Shown: positions 42,301-51,296 of the stretch, one piece after another
How positions within the stretch are numbered: position 1 is the first letter of the stretch
How the letters are laid out: each line of letters begins with the position of its first letter
NCBI RefSeq assembly: GCF_025060375.1
Contig: NZ_JANXCG010000020.1
Span: forward strand, 1 to 61,908
Reading direction: 5' to 3'
DNA length: 61,908 nt
Source of the DNA: Meiothermus sp.
GTDB taxonomy: Bacteria > Deinococcota > Deinococci > Deinococcales > Thermaceae
Notes under the pieces: model-generated
Seen by the model: only the letters and a program-made list of their open reading frames with translations
Database searches by the model: none
What the model was told of the DNA's origin: nothing
Program-made: the position numbers and the translations under genes

Positions 42301-43611
42301 ATGAAGACCCAGCGTTCGGCAGAGCTTTTCGCCCAAGCCCAGCAGGTCATCCCCGGAGGGGTCAACTCCCCGGTGCGGGCCTTCAAGGCCGTAGGGGGCA
42401 CCCCCCGCTTCATCGCCCGGGCTCAGGGAGCCTACCTGTGGGATGCGGACGGAAACCGGCTTCTAGACTACGTGGGCTCCTGGGGGCCGATGATTTTGGG
42501 GCACAGCCACCCCGCAGTGGTGGAGGCCCTTCGGGAGGCCCTGGAGGAGGGCTTGAGCTACGGGGCCCCCACCGAGCGCGAGGTGCGCCTGGCCGAGCTG
42601 GTGCGGGAAGCCTACCCGATGGTTGAACTGGTGCGCTTCGTAAGCAGCGGCACCGAGGCCACCATGAGCGCCCTGCGGTTGGCTCGAGGCTACACCGGGC
42701 GCGACCTCATCGTGAAGTTCCGCGGCAACTACCACGGCCACGCCGACAGCCTGCTGGTGCAGGCTGGCTCGGGGCTGCTCACGGGGGGTGGGGGTACGGC
42801 CAAAAGCGCCCCCTCGAGCGCGGGGGTTCCCCAGGCCTTTGCCGAGCTAACCCTAGTGGCCGACTACAACGACCCCGAAGGGCTAAAAGCCCTGTTCGCC
42901 CAGCAGGGCGATCGGATAGCGGCGGTGATTTTCGAGCCGGTGGTGGGCAACGCGGGGGTGCTCATCCCCACCGAGGAATTCCTGGACACCCTGCACCGCC
43001 TCACCCGGGAACACGGCGCCCTACTCATCGCCGACGAGGTGATGACCGGCTTCCGCCTGGCCAAAGGGGGCGCTGTGGAACTCCTGGGGCTCAAGCCCGA
43101 CCTGGTGTGTCTGGGGAAAATCCTGGGCGGGGGGCTGCCGGTGGGGGCCTACGGGGGCCGGGCCGAGATCATGCAGCAAGTAGCACCCTTGGGTCCGGTT
43201 TACCAGGCCGGCACCCTAAGCGGCAATCCCCTGGCTATGGCTGCAGGCATCGCTACCCTGAAAACGCTCTTTCAAGACCCGCCCTACAAGCGGCTAGAAA
43301 CCTACGGAAAGGCCCTTCGAGCAGGGCTGGAGGACGTCTTCACCCAGGCCGGCCTACCTGCCACCATCAACCAGGTGGGCTCCATGGTCACGGTCTTCTT
43401 CCGTGAAGGGCCGGTGCGCACCTACGCCGAGGCGGTAGCCTCGGACACTGGGCGGTTCAAAACCTTCTTTCACGGCCTCCTGGAGGCAGGTGTCTACTGG
43501 CCCCCCAGCCAGTTCGAGGCGGCGTTCTTCTCCACCGCCCACGGCGAGGCAGAGCTAGAACAGACCCTAAAGGCAGCCCGGACCGCGATAACTCGGATGC
43601 CTGCTCGCTAA
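42301..43611 (+). CDS. hemL: Glutamate-1-semialdehyde 2,1-aminomutase
   Basis: HemL converts glutamate-1-semialdehyde to 5-aminolevulinate, the step between HemA and HemB and the only one missing from the operon at 25246-35081. The 436-residue PLP enzyme has VIPGGVNSPVRAFKAVGGTP (split after PGGVNSP), FVSSGTEATMSALRLARGYTG, KFRGNYHGHAD, the PLP-Lys in LGKILGGGLPVGAYGGR and YQAGTLSGNPLAMAAG. Leaderless promoter upstream. It follows the siroheme-dependent sulfite reductase but has its own promoter and a hairpin after it. Confidence 0.96.
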   Translation: MKTQRSAELFAQAQQVIPGGVNSPVRAFKAVGGTPRFIARAQGAYLWDADGNRLLDYVGSWGPMILGHSHPAVVEALREALEEGLSYGAPTEREVRLAELVREAYPMVELVRFVSSGTEATMSALRLARGYTGRDLIVKFRGNYHGHADSLLVQAGSGLLTGGGGTAKSAPSSAGVPQAFAELTLVADYNDPEGLKALFAQQGDRIAAVIFEPVVGNAGVLIPTEEFLDTLHRLTREHGALLIADEVMTGFRLAKGGAVELLGLKPDLVCLGKILGGGLPVGAYGGRAEIMQQVAPLGPVYQAGTLSGNPLAMAAGIATLKTLFQDPPYKRLETYGKALRAGLEDVFTQAGLPATINQVGSMVTVFFREGPVRTYAEAVASDTGRFKTFFHGLLEAGVYWPPSQFEAAFFSTAHGEAELEQTLKAARTAITRMPAR

Positions 43612-43624
43612 AGGGCCAAAACAG

Positions 43625-43663
43625 CGCGCAGCCCCGGCCTGGCATCCGGGGCGCGTGAATTTT
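43625..43663 (+). terminator. Possible terminator after hemL
   Basis: CCCCGG (43632-43637) and CCGGGG (43646-43651), extended by CGCG on both sides with a CAG bulge, form a GC-rich stem followed by TGAATTTTG. The T-run is short, so confidence is moderate. From here to 43834 there is AT-rich sequence without a gene. Confidence 0.45.
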
Positions 43664-43834
43664 GTCCAACACCCTGCCGTTCTCAGACAGCCTGCACAGG
43701 CCTACCCCTCCGCCTCCGGCAAGATGTCAGAAAAAAAGCGATCAAAATTCAGATTTTTGTATAACGATTAGCAGAAAATTCCCTGCACCTGACCAAAACG
43801 TTGAATCAGGAGACCCAACAAACCGGAACAACAA

Positions 43835-43864
43835 TTGACACCATGCCATCCGCATCCCTATACT
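43835..43864 (+). promoter_or_regulatory. Strong promoter of the NMT1-type transporter/urate cluster
   Basis: TTGACA at 43835-43840 and TATACT at 43859-43864, spaced 18 bases, are the best consensus match in the window. An unusually AT-rich stretch (43725-43800) lies upstream and could be an UP-like or operator region. AAGGAGGT at 43888-43895 precedes the ATG at 43901. Confidence 0.75.
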
Positions 43865-43900
43865 CAGCCCAGGTGTCTTGGCACCGTAAGGAGGTTTGCT

Positions 43901-44917
43901 ATGTGGACCCGAGGTCTGCTCCTTGCCCTTTTTTTCCTAATCAGCCTGGGCCTGGCCCAACCCCGCAGCCTGCGCTTCACCCTCGACTTCGCCTTCCAGG
44001 GCCCCACCGCACCCTTCCTGCTCGCCCAGGACAAGGGCTACTACAGTGCCGAGGGGCTCAACGTGAGCATTGACCGGGGTTTTGGCTCGGCTGATGCCAT
44101 TAGCAAGATCGCTGCAGGCAACTACGATATGGGCTTTGCGGACTTCAACTCGCTCATCGAGTTCAACACCCGCAACCCCAACAACCAGCTCCTGGCCGTC
44201 TTCATGGTCTACAACACCACCCCTGCCGCGGTTTTCACCCTCAGGGGCAGGGGCATCGCCCGGCCTACCGACCTGGTGGGCAGGACCCTAGCCGCCCCTG
44301 CCGGAGACGCAGGCCGCCGACTCTTCCCGGTCTTCGCCGAGGCGGTGGGTATTGACCCCGCTCGGGTTAACTTCATCAACGTGGACGTGCCTCTGCGCGA
44401 GCCTACCCTGGCCCGGGGCCAAGCCGACGGCATTACCGGCTTCTACTTCACCTCCTTCCTCAACCTGCGCAACATCGGGGTCAGACCCGAGGATATGGTG
44501 ATTTTCAAGTACAGCGACTACACCCAAGACCTCTACGGCAACGCGGTAGTGGTGCGCCGCGACTTCGCCCAGGCCAACCCCCAAGCGGTCTCAGCGTTCT
44601 TACGCGCGCTGGTCAAGGGCTTCAAGGACGTCATCGCCAACCCTGACGAGGGCATTGCTGCGGTCAAGCGGCGCGACGGGCTCATCAACGACGCCTTGGA
44701 GCGCGAGCGGCTACTTCTAGCCCTCAACACCCACGTGCTCACCCCGGACAGCCGGGCCTTCGGCTTGGGCTCGGTGCGGCGCGAACGGGTGGAGCGGAAC
44801 ATCCGAGCAGTGGCCAAAGCCTTTGAGCTGCCCAGCGTGCTTCGGGTTGAGCAGGTCTGGACAGACCGCTTCCTGCCCCCCATCGCTGAGCGGCGGGTCA
44901 CCGGCTCGGCCCGCTGA
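43901..44917 (+). CDS. NMT1/SsuA-like ABC transporter substrate-binding protein
   Basis: This is a periplasmic binding protein of the NMT1/THI5-SsuA family. ATG 43901 with AAGGAGGT gives 338 residues and a Sec signal (TRGLLLALFFLISLGLAQ); no lipobox Cys. The mature part has FTLDFAFQGPTAPFLLAQDKGYYSAEGL, the family start (ligand-side GP, then the KGYY helix), DRGFGSADAISKIAAGNYDMGFADF and LVGRTLAAPAGDAGRRLFPVF. Relatives bind aliphatic sulfonates, pyrimidine precursors or similar rings. The urate cluster that follows suggests a purine catabolite such as urate or allantoin, but the ligand is unknown. Confidence 0.88.
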   Translation: MWTRGLLLALFFLISLGLAQPRSLRFTLDFAFQGPTAPFLLAQDKGYYSAEGLNVSIDRGFGSADAISKIAAGNYDMGFADFNSLIEFNTRNPNNQLLAVFMVYNTTPAAVFTLRGRGIARPTDLVGRTLAAPAGDAGRRLFPVFAEAVGIDPARVNFINVDVPLREPTLARGQADGITGFYFTSFLNLRNIGVRPEDMVIFKYSDYTQDLYGNAVVVRRDFAQANPQAVSAFLRALVKGFKDVIANPDEGIAAVKRRDGLINDALERERLLLALNTHVLTPDSRAFGLGSVRRERVERNIRAVAKAFELPSVLRVEQVWTDRFLPPIAERRVTGSAR

Positions 44918-44920
44918 GCT

Positions 44921-44950
44921 TTGACCCAAATGGGCCTCAGGCGCTAGACT
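44921..44950 (+). promoter_or_regulatory. Promoter upstream of the transporter ATPase gene
   Basis: TTGACC at 44921-44926 and TAGACT at 44945-44950 are 18 bases apart, starting directly after the binding-protein gene. It could give the ATPase and the catabolic operon a second transcript independent of the binding protein. Confidence 0.55.
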
Positions 44951-44962
44951 CGGGGTACTACC

Positions 44963-45766
44963 ATGCCCTTCATTGAGCTGCGCAATGTCAGCCTGCGTTA
45001 CGACAACGGCTACCTGGCGGTAGAAGGGATTAACCTCTCCATAGAGGAGGGGGAGTTCGTGGCCTTGGTAGGCCCCTCGGGCTGCGGCAAGTCCACCCTG
45101 CTGCGGGTCATCTCCGGCCTCCGCCCCCCCAGCACGGGCAAGGCCACCGTTCGCGGCCAACCGGTAGGCGGTACCCCGGTGAGCATTGGGATGGCCTTCC
45201 AGAACCCCACCCTGATGCCCTGGCGCACCGTGCTGCAGAACATCCTGCTGCCCCTCGAGGTCTCCCCCAAGCACAAGCACCACTACCGCCAAAACCCCAA
45301 GCCCTACGTTGAGGCTGCCCGCGAGCTGATGGCCTCGGTAGGGCTTTCCGGCTTTGAGAACGCCCACGTATGGGAGCTCTCGGGGGGCATGCAGCAGCGC
45401 GCCAGCCTGTGTCGGGCCCTCATCCACCAGCCCGAAATCCTGATGCTGGACGAGCCCTTCTCGGCGCTGGACGCCTTCACCCGCGAAGAACTCTGGCAGG
45501 CCATGCAGGTGCTCTACCTGAACCGCAGGCCCACCGTCATCCTGGTCACCCACGACCTGCGCGAGGCGGTCTACCTGTCCGACACCATCTACACCATGAG
45601 TTCTCGTCCCGGCAGAATCGCCCATATGCGCAAGGTGGGGTTCGCCCGACCCAGGGCCCTCGAGCTCACCTACCAGGATGAGTTTGCCCACATCGTGCGG
45701 GAGCTTCGGGAGCAGATTGGAGGCATGCGCAGCCAAATTACCGGCCTCAAGGGGGTAGGGGCATGA
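44963..45766 (+). CDS. ABC transporter ATP-binding protein (SsuB/TauB-like)
   Basis: This is the 267-residue ATPase of the importer. Walker A is VGPSGCGKST, the Q-loop is MAFQNPTLMPWRTV (characteristic of nitrate/sulfonate/taurine-type ATPases), the signature is ELSGGMQQRASLCRAL, Walker B is ILMLDEPFSALD and the switch His is in LVTHDLREAV. The C-terminal tail is short, without a regulatory domain. It overlaps the permease gene by four bases. Confidence 0.93.
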   Translation: MPFIELRNVSLRYDNGYLAVEGINLSIEEGEFVALVGPSGCGKSTLLRVISGLRPPSTGKATVRGQPVGGTPVSIGMAFQNPTLMPWRTVLQNILLPLEVSPKHKHHYRQNPKPYVEAARELMASVGLSGFENAHVWELSGGMQQRASLCRALIHQPEILMLDEPFSALDAFTREELWQAMQVLYLNRRPTVILVTHDLREAVYLSDTIYTMSSRPGRIAHMRKVGFARPRALELTYQDEFAHIVRELREQIGGMRSQITGLKGVGA

Positions 45767-46524
45767 GCCTGCGCAAGGATACCCTGGTCGCAGCGCTGGC
45801 CGTGGTGGGGCTGTTCGCGCTTTGGGAGGCCTCGGTGCGGCTTTTTGGGATTCCCCCCTTCGTGCTGCCCTCCCCCTCCCAAGCCGTCCTATCCCTGGTC
45901 CCGGTCTGGGGGGTGGTGGTGGGACATGCCTGGCAGACCCTCTGGACGACCCTGGCAGGGTTTGGGCTGGCGGTGGCAACGGGGGTGCTCCTGGGGGCAG
46001 CGGTGGGCACCTCCCGGCCCCTCAACCTGGCCCTCTACCCCCTCCTGGTGGGCTTCAACAGCGTGCCCAAGGCGGCTTTGGTGCCGGTGCTGGTGTTGTG
46101 GTTTGGCATCGGGACAGTGCCGGCCATCCTAACCGCTTTCCTGATCTCGTTTTTCCCCATCGTGGTCAACGTGGCCACCGGTCTGGCGGCGGTACCCCCG
46201 GAACTGCGGGAGGTGCTCAGGGTGTTGGGCTCGAGCCGGCTGGAGGCCTTCACCCGGGTCTCCATCCCCTTCTCCATGCCTTACTTCTTCGCCTCGCTCA
46301 AAGTGGCCATCACGCTGGCTTTTGTGGGGGCAGTTATCTCCGAAATTGCCGCCTCCCAGAAGGGCATCGGCTACATGATGACCTCAGCCAGCTCGCAGTT
46401 CAATGTTCCCTTGGTCTTTGGTGGGCTCCTGGTCATCGCGGCCATGGGCATCCTGCTCTACGCTGTTTTTGCCCTGCTCGAGCGCCGCTTGGTGGGCTGG
46501 GCTTACCGCAATCAAAGCGCCTGA
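45763..46524 (+). CDS. ABC transporter permease (SsuC/TauC-like)
   Basis: This is a 253-residue inner-membrane protein with about six helices. Features of the family: LWEASVRLFGIPPFVLPSPSQ near the N-terminus (with the LPSP turn), GFNSVPKAALVPVLVLWFG, and the EAA loop ELREVLRVLGSSRLEAFTRVSIPFSMPYFFASLKVA in two parts. The mature complex would be a homodimer of this permease with two ATPases. The stop TGA at 46522-46524 is followed at once by uraD (46526), linking transport and urate degradation. Confidence 0.92.
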   Translation: MSLRKDTLVAALAVVGLFALWEASVRLFGIPPFVLPSPSQAVLSLVPVWGVVVGHAWQTLWTTLAGFGLAVATGVLLGAAVGTSRPLNLALYPLLVGFNSVPKAALVPVLVLWFGIGTVPAILTAFLISFFPIVVNVATGLAAVPPELREVLRVLGSSRLEAFTRVSIPFSMPYFFASLKVAITLAFVGAVISEIAASQKGIGYMMTSASSQFNVPLVFGGLLVIAAMGILLYAVFALLERRLVGWAYRNQSA

Positions 46525-46525
46525 T

Positions 46526-47023
46526 ATGACCCTGGACGAACTCAACCGGCTTCCCCTCGAGGACTTCGTGGAAAAGGTGGGTTGGGTCTTCGAGGGCTCC
46601 CCTTGGATTGCCCAGGCGGCCTGGGAGAGCCGCCCCTGGGCGAGCCTGGAGGCCCTCCACCAAAGCCTGGTAAGGGTGGTGCAAAGGGCCCCTCGGGAAG
46701 CGCAGCTCGCCCTGATTCGAGCCCACCCCGACCTGGGCAGCCGCACCCGCATGGCCGAGGCCTCCCAGGCTGAACAGAGGGGGGCGGGCCTGGACACCCT
46801 CACCCCCGCCGAATACGAACGCATTCAGGTCCTGAACCGGGCCTACACCGAGAGGTTCGGCTTTCCCTTCATTCTGGCGGTGCGCGGGAAGGGCAAAGCC
46901 GAGGTCTTCCGGGCTATGGAGGCCAGGCTCGAGAGCGACCCAGAAACCGAGTTCCAGACGGCCCTCTCGGAGGTCTACAAAATCGCCTACTTTCGCCTTG
47001 CTGACCTGCTCGAGCGGGCTTAG
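46526..47023 (+). CDS. uraD: OHCU decarboxylase (third enzyme from urate to S-allantoin)
   Basis: UraD decarboxylates 2-oxo-4-hydroxy-4-carboxy-5-ureidoimidazoline to S-(+)-allantoin. Start ATG 46526 gives 165 residues, normal for the family; a longer frame overlaps the permease. The all-helical protein has the catalytic motif AHPDLGSR with His67, and NRAYTERFGFPFILAVRGK, the conserved FGFxFIxxxxGK block. It follows the permease by one base and puuD follows after 14, so it is in the middle of the transport-catabolism operon. Confidence 0.94.
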   Translation: MTLDELNRLPLEDFVEKVGWVFEGSPWIAQAAWESRPWASLEALHQSLVRVVQRAPREAQLALIRAHPDLGSRTRMAEASQAEQRGAGLDTLTPAEYERIQVLNRAYTERFGFPFILAVRGKGKAEVFRAMEARLESDPETEFQTALSEVYKIAYFRLADLLERA

Positions 47024-47037
47024 ACTGCCTACAGAGT

Positions 47038-48351
47038 ATGGACATCCTCAACCAAGACCGCCTGCGCCTGATCAAGTGGCCCTGGCTGCTGGCCCTTCTG
47101 GCCCTCTTCGGCCTGGGGCTGGCCCTGACCCTGGTCCACGGCTGGCAGGCCCACGCCCGAGAATGGCTCAACCTGGTGGTGCGCTGGCTGCACATCATTT
47201 ACGGTATCGCCTGGATTGGGGCCAGCTTCTACTTCATCTTTCTGGAAAACGCCCTGGAACGCCACGGGGTGCGGGCCGAGCTCTCAGGCAACCTCTGGGC
47301 CATCCACGGGGGAGGCATCTACTACCTGGAAAAGTACAAGACCGCCCCAGCCCAGCTCCCCAAGCACCTGCACTGGTTCAAGTGGGACGCCTACCTCACC
47401 TGGGTCACGGGGTTCTTGCTCCTGGTCATCGTCTACTACGCCGACCCCAGGGCCATCCTGCTACCCCCCAACAGCCCCCTCCCCAGCTGGGCGGCTGTGG
47501 CCATCGCGGTGGCCAGCCTCCCAGCCGCCTGGCTGGTCTACGCTGCCCTCTCCAGCACCCAGCTGCTCTACCGCCCAGCCCTCTTCCTGCTGGTGGGCGG
47601 TGCGCTGGTCGCCCTGGCCGCGTATCTGCTTGGCCAGGTGTTCAGCGGGCGGGGTGTCTTCATGCACATCGGGGCCATGCTGGGCACCATCATGGCGGCC
47701 AACGTCTTCTTCGTTATCATCCCCTCCCAGAAAAAGCTGGTGCGGGCCGCGCAGAAGGGTGAAGCCCTAGACCCGGGGTTTGTGGCCTGGGTGCAGCTCC
47801 GTTCCCGGCACAACAACTACCTTACCCTGCCCGTGCTCTTCACCATGATTGCCCACCACTTTCCCTTTACCTACACCCACGGGGCAAACTGGCTCATCCT
47901 GATCCTGCTCTTCGTGGCCGGGGTGGCGGTGCGGCACTTCATCAACGTAACCGAGAAGGAGCACAAGAGAACCCTCGTGGAGGGCGGGGCCATGCCCTAC
48001 CTGCTGGTGGGGGCTGCGGCCTCGGTTCTGGTGGCCTTCTACCTAACCGCCCCCCGCACCCCAACCGCCCAGGTAGACGCCCCGGTCCCCTTCGCCGAGG
48101 TAGAGGCAATGGTCCGACAACACTGCCACATGTGCCACGCCGCGAGGCCCACCCAGCCCGGTTTTGCCTCGGCCCCCGCTGGGGTAATGTTTGACACGCC
48201 CGAGCAGATCGTGGCCCAGGCAGACAAGATCAAGCGAACCGCAGTGGACACCACCTACATGCCCCTTCTGCTGCCCGGGGTGCCCCCGCTGACCCAGGAG
48301 CAGCGGGCCAGGCTTGGGGCCTGGGTGGCCCAGGGGGCCCGGGGGCCCTAG
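47038..48351 (+). CDS. puuD: Membrane-bound urate oxidase PuuD with C-terminal cytochrome c domain
   Basis: PuuD oxidises urate to 5-hydroxyisourate and passes electrons to a cytochrome instead of O2, so it makes no H2O2. The 437-residue protein has about eight or nine membrane helices ([36 protein letters not shown] and [16 protein letters not shown] are typical). A cytochrome c domain in the last 80 residues has CHMCH at 363-367 and a candidate axial Met at about 408 (TTYMPLLLP). Haem must be exported and attached by a Ccm/Ccs system encoded elsewhere. It lies between uraD and uraH. Confidence 0.9.
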   Translation: MDILNQDRLRLIKWPWLLALLALFGLGLALTLVHGWQAHAREWLNLVVRWLHIIYGIAWIGASFYFIFLENALERHGVRAELSGNLWAIHGGGIYYLEKYKTAPAQLPKHLHWFKWDAYLTWVTGFLLLVIVYYADPRAILLPPNSPLPSWAAVAIAVASLPAAWLVYAALSSTQLLYRPALFLLVGGALVALAAYLLGQVFSGRGVFMHIGAMLGTIMAANVFFVIIPSQKKLVRAAQKGEALDPGFVAWVQLRSRHNNYLTLPVLFTMIAHHFPFTYTHGANWLILILLFVAGVAVRHFINVTEKEHKRTLVEGGAMPYLLVGAAASVLVAFYLTAPRTPTAQVDAPVPFAEVEAMVRQHCHMCHAARPTQPGFASAPAGVMFDTPEQIVAQADKIKRTAVDTTYMPLLLPGVPPLTQEQRARLGAWVAQGARGP

Positions 48352-48361
48352 GAGGTCAGGT

Positions 48362-48718
48362 ATGGCCCGGCTATCCACCCATGTTCTGGACACCACCCAC
48401 GGCCGCCCCGCGGCAGGGATGCGGCTCGAGCTATACCGCTTCGAGGAAGGCGGTGCCCGCACCCTGGTCGCCTCTGCCACCACCAACGCCGACGGCCGGA
48501 CCGACACCCCCCTCCTCTCCGGGGAAACCCTGCCCACCGGGGTCTACGAGCTGGTCTTCTACGTAGCGGAATACTTCGCCGCCCAGGGGGTGCACCTCCC
48601 CAACCCGCCCTTCTTGGGCTCAGTGCCCATCCGTTTTGGCATTGCCGAGCCTCAGGGTCACTACCACGTCCCCCTGCTGGTCTCCCCCTTTGGCTACAGC
48701 ACCTACCGTGGAAGCTAG
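48362..48718 (+). CDS. uraH: 5-hydroxyisourate hydrolase (transthyretin-like)
   Basis: This enzyme opens 5-hydroxyisourate to OHCU, the step between PuuD and UraD. The 118-residue transthyretin-like protein has [16 protein letters not shown] (catalytic His at the N-terminus), TTNADGRT with the catalytic Arg, [19 protein letters not shown] ending in the YRGS tetrapeptide that separates these hydrolases from true transthyretin. AGGAGGT precedes ATG 48362. No signal peptide, so it acts in the cytoplasm. Confidence 0.96.
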   Translation: MARLSTHVLDTTHGRPAAGMRLELYRFEEGGARTLVASATTNADGRTDTPLLSGETLPTGVYELVFYVAEYFAAQGVHLPNPPFLGSVPIRFGIAEPQGHYHVPLLVSPFGYSTYRGS

Positions 48719-48723
48719 GGCCC

Positions 48724-49950
48724 ATGGAAGCGCTTAGGACCCTGGCCCAAAAGGCCGTTGAGCGGTGCCAGGTTTTAGCCCACCTCTCTGAGGAGGAGGG
48801 CCGTCTAACCCGTACCTTCCTCTCCCCCCCCATGCGCGAGGTGCATCGGGTGCTGGCCGGCTGGATGGAGGCCTTGGGCATGAACGTGCGGTTGGACGCG
48901 GTGGGCAACCTGATCGGCCACTACCCGGCCCAAAAACCCGATGCCCCTCTGTTCCTGCTCGGTTCCCACGTAGACACCGTGCGGGACGCCGGGCCCTACG
49001 ACGGGGTGCTGGGGGTGGTGCTGGCCCTGGCCCTGGTGGAAGCCCTGGAGGGCGAGCGGCTCCCTTGGGCCCTGGAGGTCATCGCTTTCTCCGAGGAGGA
49101 AGGGGTGCGCTTTGGGGTGCCCTTTTTGGGGAGCAAAGCGGCGGTGGGGCGCTTTGAGACGGAGCTCCTACAGCGCAAGGACGTCCAAGGTCAAAGCCTG
49201 GCCGAGGCCATACGGGCTTTTGGACTTGATCCCGAGCGAATTCCCCAGGCCGCCTACGAACCCGGTCGGGTTAGCGGCTACCTGGAGTTCCACATCGAGC
49301 AGGGACCGGTTCTGGAGAACCTGGGATACCCACTGGGGGTGGTGGAGGCAATCGCCGGGCAGAGCCGGCTCGAGCTCACCTTCATCGGCCAGGCGGGCCA
49401 CGCCGGCACCACCCCCATGCCCTTGCGGCGCGATGCCCTGGCGGGGGCAGCCGAGTGGATGACCTGGGTAGAGCGGGAGGCTCGAAGAACACCGGGGCTG
49501 GTGGCTACGGTGGGCCGAATCGCAGCCCTGCCCGGTGCGGCCAACGTAATCCCGGGTGAGGCACGGCTCAGCCTGGACGTGCGGCACGCTGAAGACGAGG
49601 TAAGGGCCCACGCAGTAGCCCACCTGGTCGGGCGGGCCCAGCAAATTGCACTTCGGCGGGGGCTGGAGCTGGCCTACCAAACCCTGCACGAGCAGCCCGC
49701 AGTGCCTTGCGACCCCTACCTGCGCGAGGCGCTGGCTCAGGCAGTGGAGGCCCAGGGCTACCCCGTGCACCGGATGGTCTCCGGGGCCGGCCACGATGCC
49801 ATGATCATGGCCTCGTTATGCCCCGTGGCCATGCTCTTCCTGCGCAGCCCAAAGGGGCTCTCGCACCACCCTGAGGAGTCGGTGTGGCCCCAGGACGTCG
49901 AGGCCGCCCTGCGGGTGGGGCTCCACTTTCTACGGCAATTGGCGAGGTGA
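48724..49950 (+). CDS. allC: Allantoate amidohydrolase (M20 family)
   Basis: AllC releases CO2 and ammonia from allantoate to give S-ureidoglycine. The 408-residue di-metal M20 enzyme has GSHVDTVRDAGPYDGVLGV (His82, Asp93 ligands) and FSEEEGVRFG (Glu124-126, catalytic and ligand), then HIEQGPVLE and GQAGHAGTTPMPLRRDAL for the dimerisation domain and substrate Arg/His. VSGAGHDAMIMA and GLSHHPEE near the end complete the pattern. The DAGPYDG block is closer to allantoate enzymes than to the second M20 gene at 52049, which differs clearly. Confidence 0.88.
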   Translation: MEALRTLAQKAVERCQVLAHLSEEEGRLTRTFLSPPMREVHRVLAGWMEALGMNVRLDAVGNLIGHYPAQKPDAPLFLLGSHVDTVRDAGPYDGVLGVVLALALVEALEGERLPWALEVIAFSEEEGVRFGVPFLGSKAAVGRFETELLQRKDVQGQSLAEAIRAFGLDPERIPQAAYEPGRVSGYLEFHIEQGPVLENLGYPLGVVEAIAGQSRLELTFIGQAGHAGTTPMPLRRDALAGAAEWMTWVEREARRTPGLVATVGRIAALPGAANVIPGEARLSLDVRHAEDEVRAHAVAHLVGRAQQIALRRGLELAYQTLHEQPAVPCDPYLREALAQAVEAQGYPVHRMVSGAGHDAMIMASLCPVAMLFLRSPKGLSHHPEESVWPQDVEAALRVGLHFLRQLAR

Positions 49951-49952
49951 GA

Positions 49953-51296
49953 ATGCTTGACCTCATCGTACGCGGTGGCACTCTGGTCACCCCCGAGGGG
50001 CTGCAGCGGGCCGACCTGGGGGTAGAGGGTGGGCAAGTAGCGGTCATCGCCCCGGAAATCGCCGAACCGGCCCGACGGGAGGTGTCCGCCCAGGGGCTTT
50101 ACGTCTTCCCCGGCCTGATAGATGTCCACGTCCACTTCAACGAGCCCGGCCAGGCCCACTGGGAAGGCATTGCCACCGGCAGCGCAGCCCTGGCTGCAGG
50201 GGGGGGCACCGCCTTTTTTGACATGCCCCTCAACTCACTGCCCTGCACCCTGGACGGCCCTTCCTTCGACCTCAAGCTCTCAGCCATGAGGGCCCAGTCG
50301 CACACCGACTTTGCGCTGTGGGGTGGCCTGACCCCAAAGAACCTCGAGCGCCTGCCTGAGCTGGCTGAGCGAGGGGTCATCGGTTTCAAGGCCTTCATGT
50401 GCAACTCGGGCCTCCCCGAGTTCCCCGCCTGCGACGACGCTACCCTCTACGAGGGTATGCGCACAGCAGCCCAGCTTGGACTGCCGGTGGCGGTGCACGC
50501 CGAGTCCGAGGCCCTCACCGCCCATCTCACCCAAAAAGCCCGGGCCCTGGGCACCTCCTGGCGGGAGTACCTGGCCTCAAGGCCGGTCTTCACCGAGCTT
50601 GAGGCCATCGGACGGGCCCTCTTGCTGGCCCAGGAGACCGGTTGCAAGCTGCACATCGTACACATCAGCTCAGGCTCAGGGGTAGCCCTGGCTGCCGAGG
50701 CCCGGGCCAAAGGGGTGGACGTGAGCCTGGAGACCTGCCCCCACTACCTGGCCTTCACCGAGGACGACCTGGAGCGGCTGGGGGCGGTGGGCAAGTGCGC
50801 TCCCCCCTTGCGGGCTAGGGCCGAGCAGGAAGGGCTCTGGTCCCATGTTCTGAAGGGAAGCGTGGACATCATCGGTTCCGACCACTCCCCAAGCCCGCCG
50901 GAGATGAAGCGGGGAGAGGACTTCTTCGCCCTTTGGGGAGGCATCGCCGGGGTGCAGTCGACCCTGGCGGTGCTGCTGACCGAGGGCTGGCAGGGACGGG
51001 GCCTACCCCTGGAGCGGCTCGCGGCCCTCCTGGCCCAGGGCCCCGCCCAGCGGTTCGGCCTGACCCGAAAGGGCCGGCTCGAGCCAGGCTGCGACGCCGA
51101 CTTCACCTTGGTCAACCTGGAGCGCGAGCATACCCTGACCTCCCAAGACCTCCGCTACCGCCACGCCATCTCCCCTTACCTAAACCGAACCTTCCGAGGC
51201 ATAGTGGAAAGCACCTGGCTGCGGGGCGAGCCCATCTACGCCGAGGGTAAGATAAGAAAGCCCAGCAGCGTATGCCTGCTCACGAGGGAAGCATGA
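49953..51296 (+). CDS. allB: Allantoinase
   Basis: AllB hydrolyses allantoin to allantoate. The 447-residue amidohydrolase has the metal site DVHVHFNEPG (His59, His61), the carbamylated Lys in GVIGFKAFMCNSG (Lys146), VAVHAES and LHIVHISSG for the next His ligands, and IIGSDHSPSPPEMK with the catalytic Asp. The HFNEPG and KAFMCNSG blocks separate allantoinase from dihydropyrimidinase and dihydroorotase. ATG 49953 is preceded by GCGAGGTGAGA; the longer frame overlaps allC. It overlaps the next gene by four bases. Confidence 0.93.
   Translation: MLDLIVRGGTLVTPEGLQRADLGVEGGQVAVIAPEIAEPARREVSAQGLYVFPGLIDVHVHFNEPGQAHWEGIATGSAALAAGGGTAFFDMPLNSLPCTLDGPSFDLKLSAMRAQSHTDFALWGGLTPKNLERLPELAERGVIGFKAFMCNSGLPEFPACDDATLYEGMRTAAQLGLPVAVHAESEALTAHLTQKARALGTSWREYLASRPVFTELEAIGRALLLAQETGCKLHIVHISSGSGVALAAEARAKGVDVSLETCPHYLAFTEDDLERLGAVGKCAPPLRARAEQEGLWSHVLKGSVDIIGSDHSPSPPEMKRGEDFFALWGGIAGVQSTLAVLLTEGWQGRGLPLERLAALLAQGPAQRFGLTRKGRLEPGCDADFTLVNLEREHTLTSQDLRYRHAISPYLNRTFRGIVESTWLRGEPIYAEGKIRKPSSVCLLTREA

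Noticed and set aside
44717-45979. A 420-codon minus-strand frame across the SBP end, ATPase and permease start
   Set aside because: It overlaps three convincing plus-strand genes and has a low-complexity Gly/His/Gln-rich composition typical of antisense reads.
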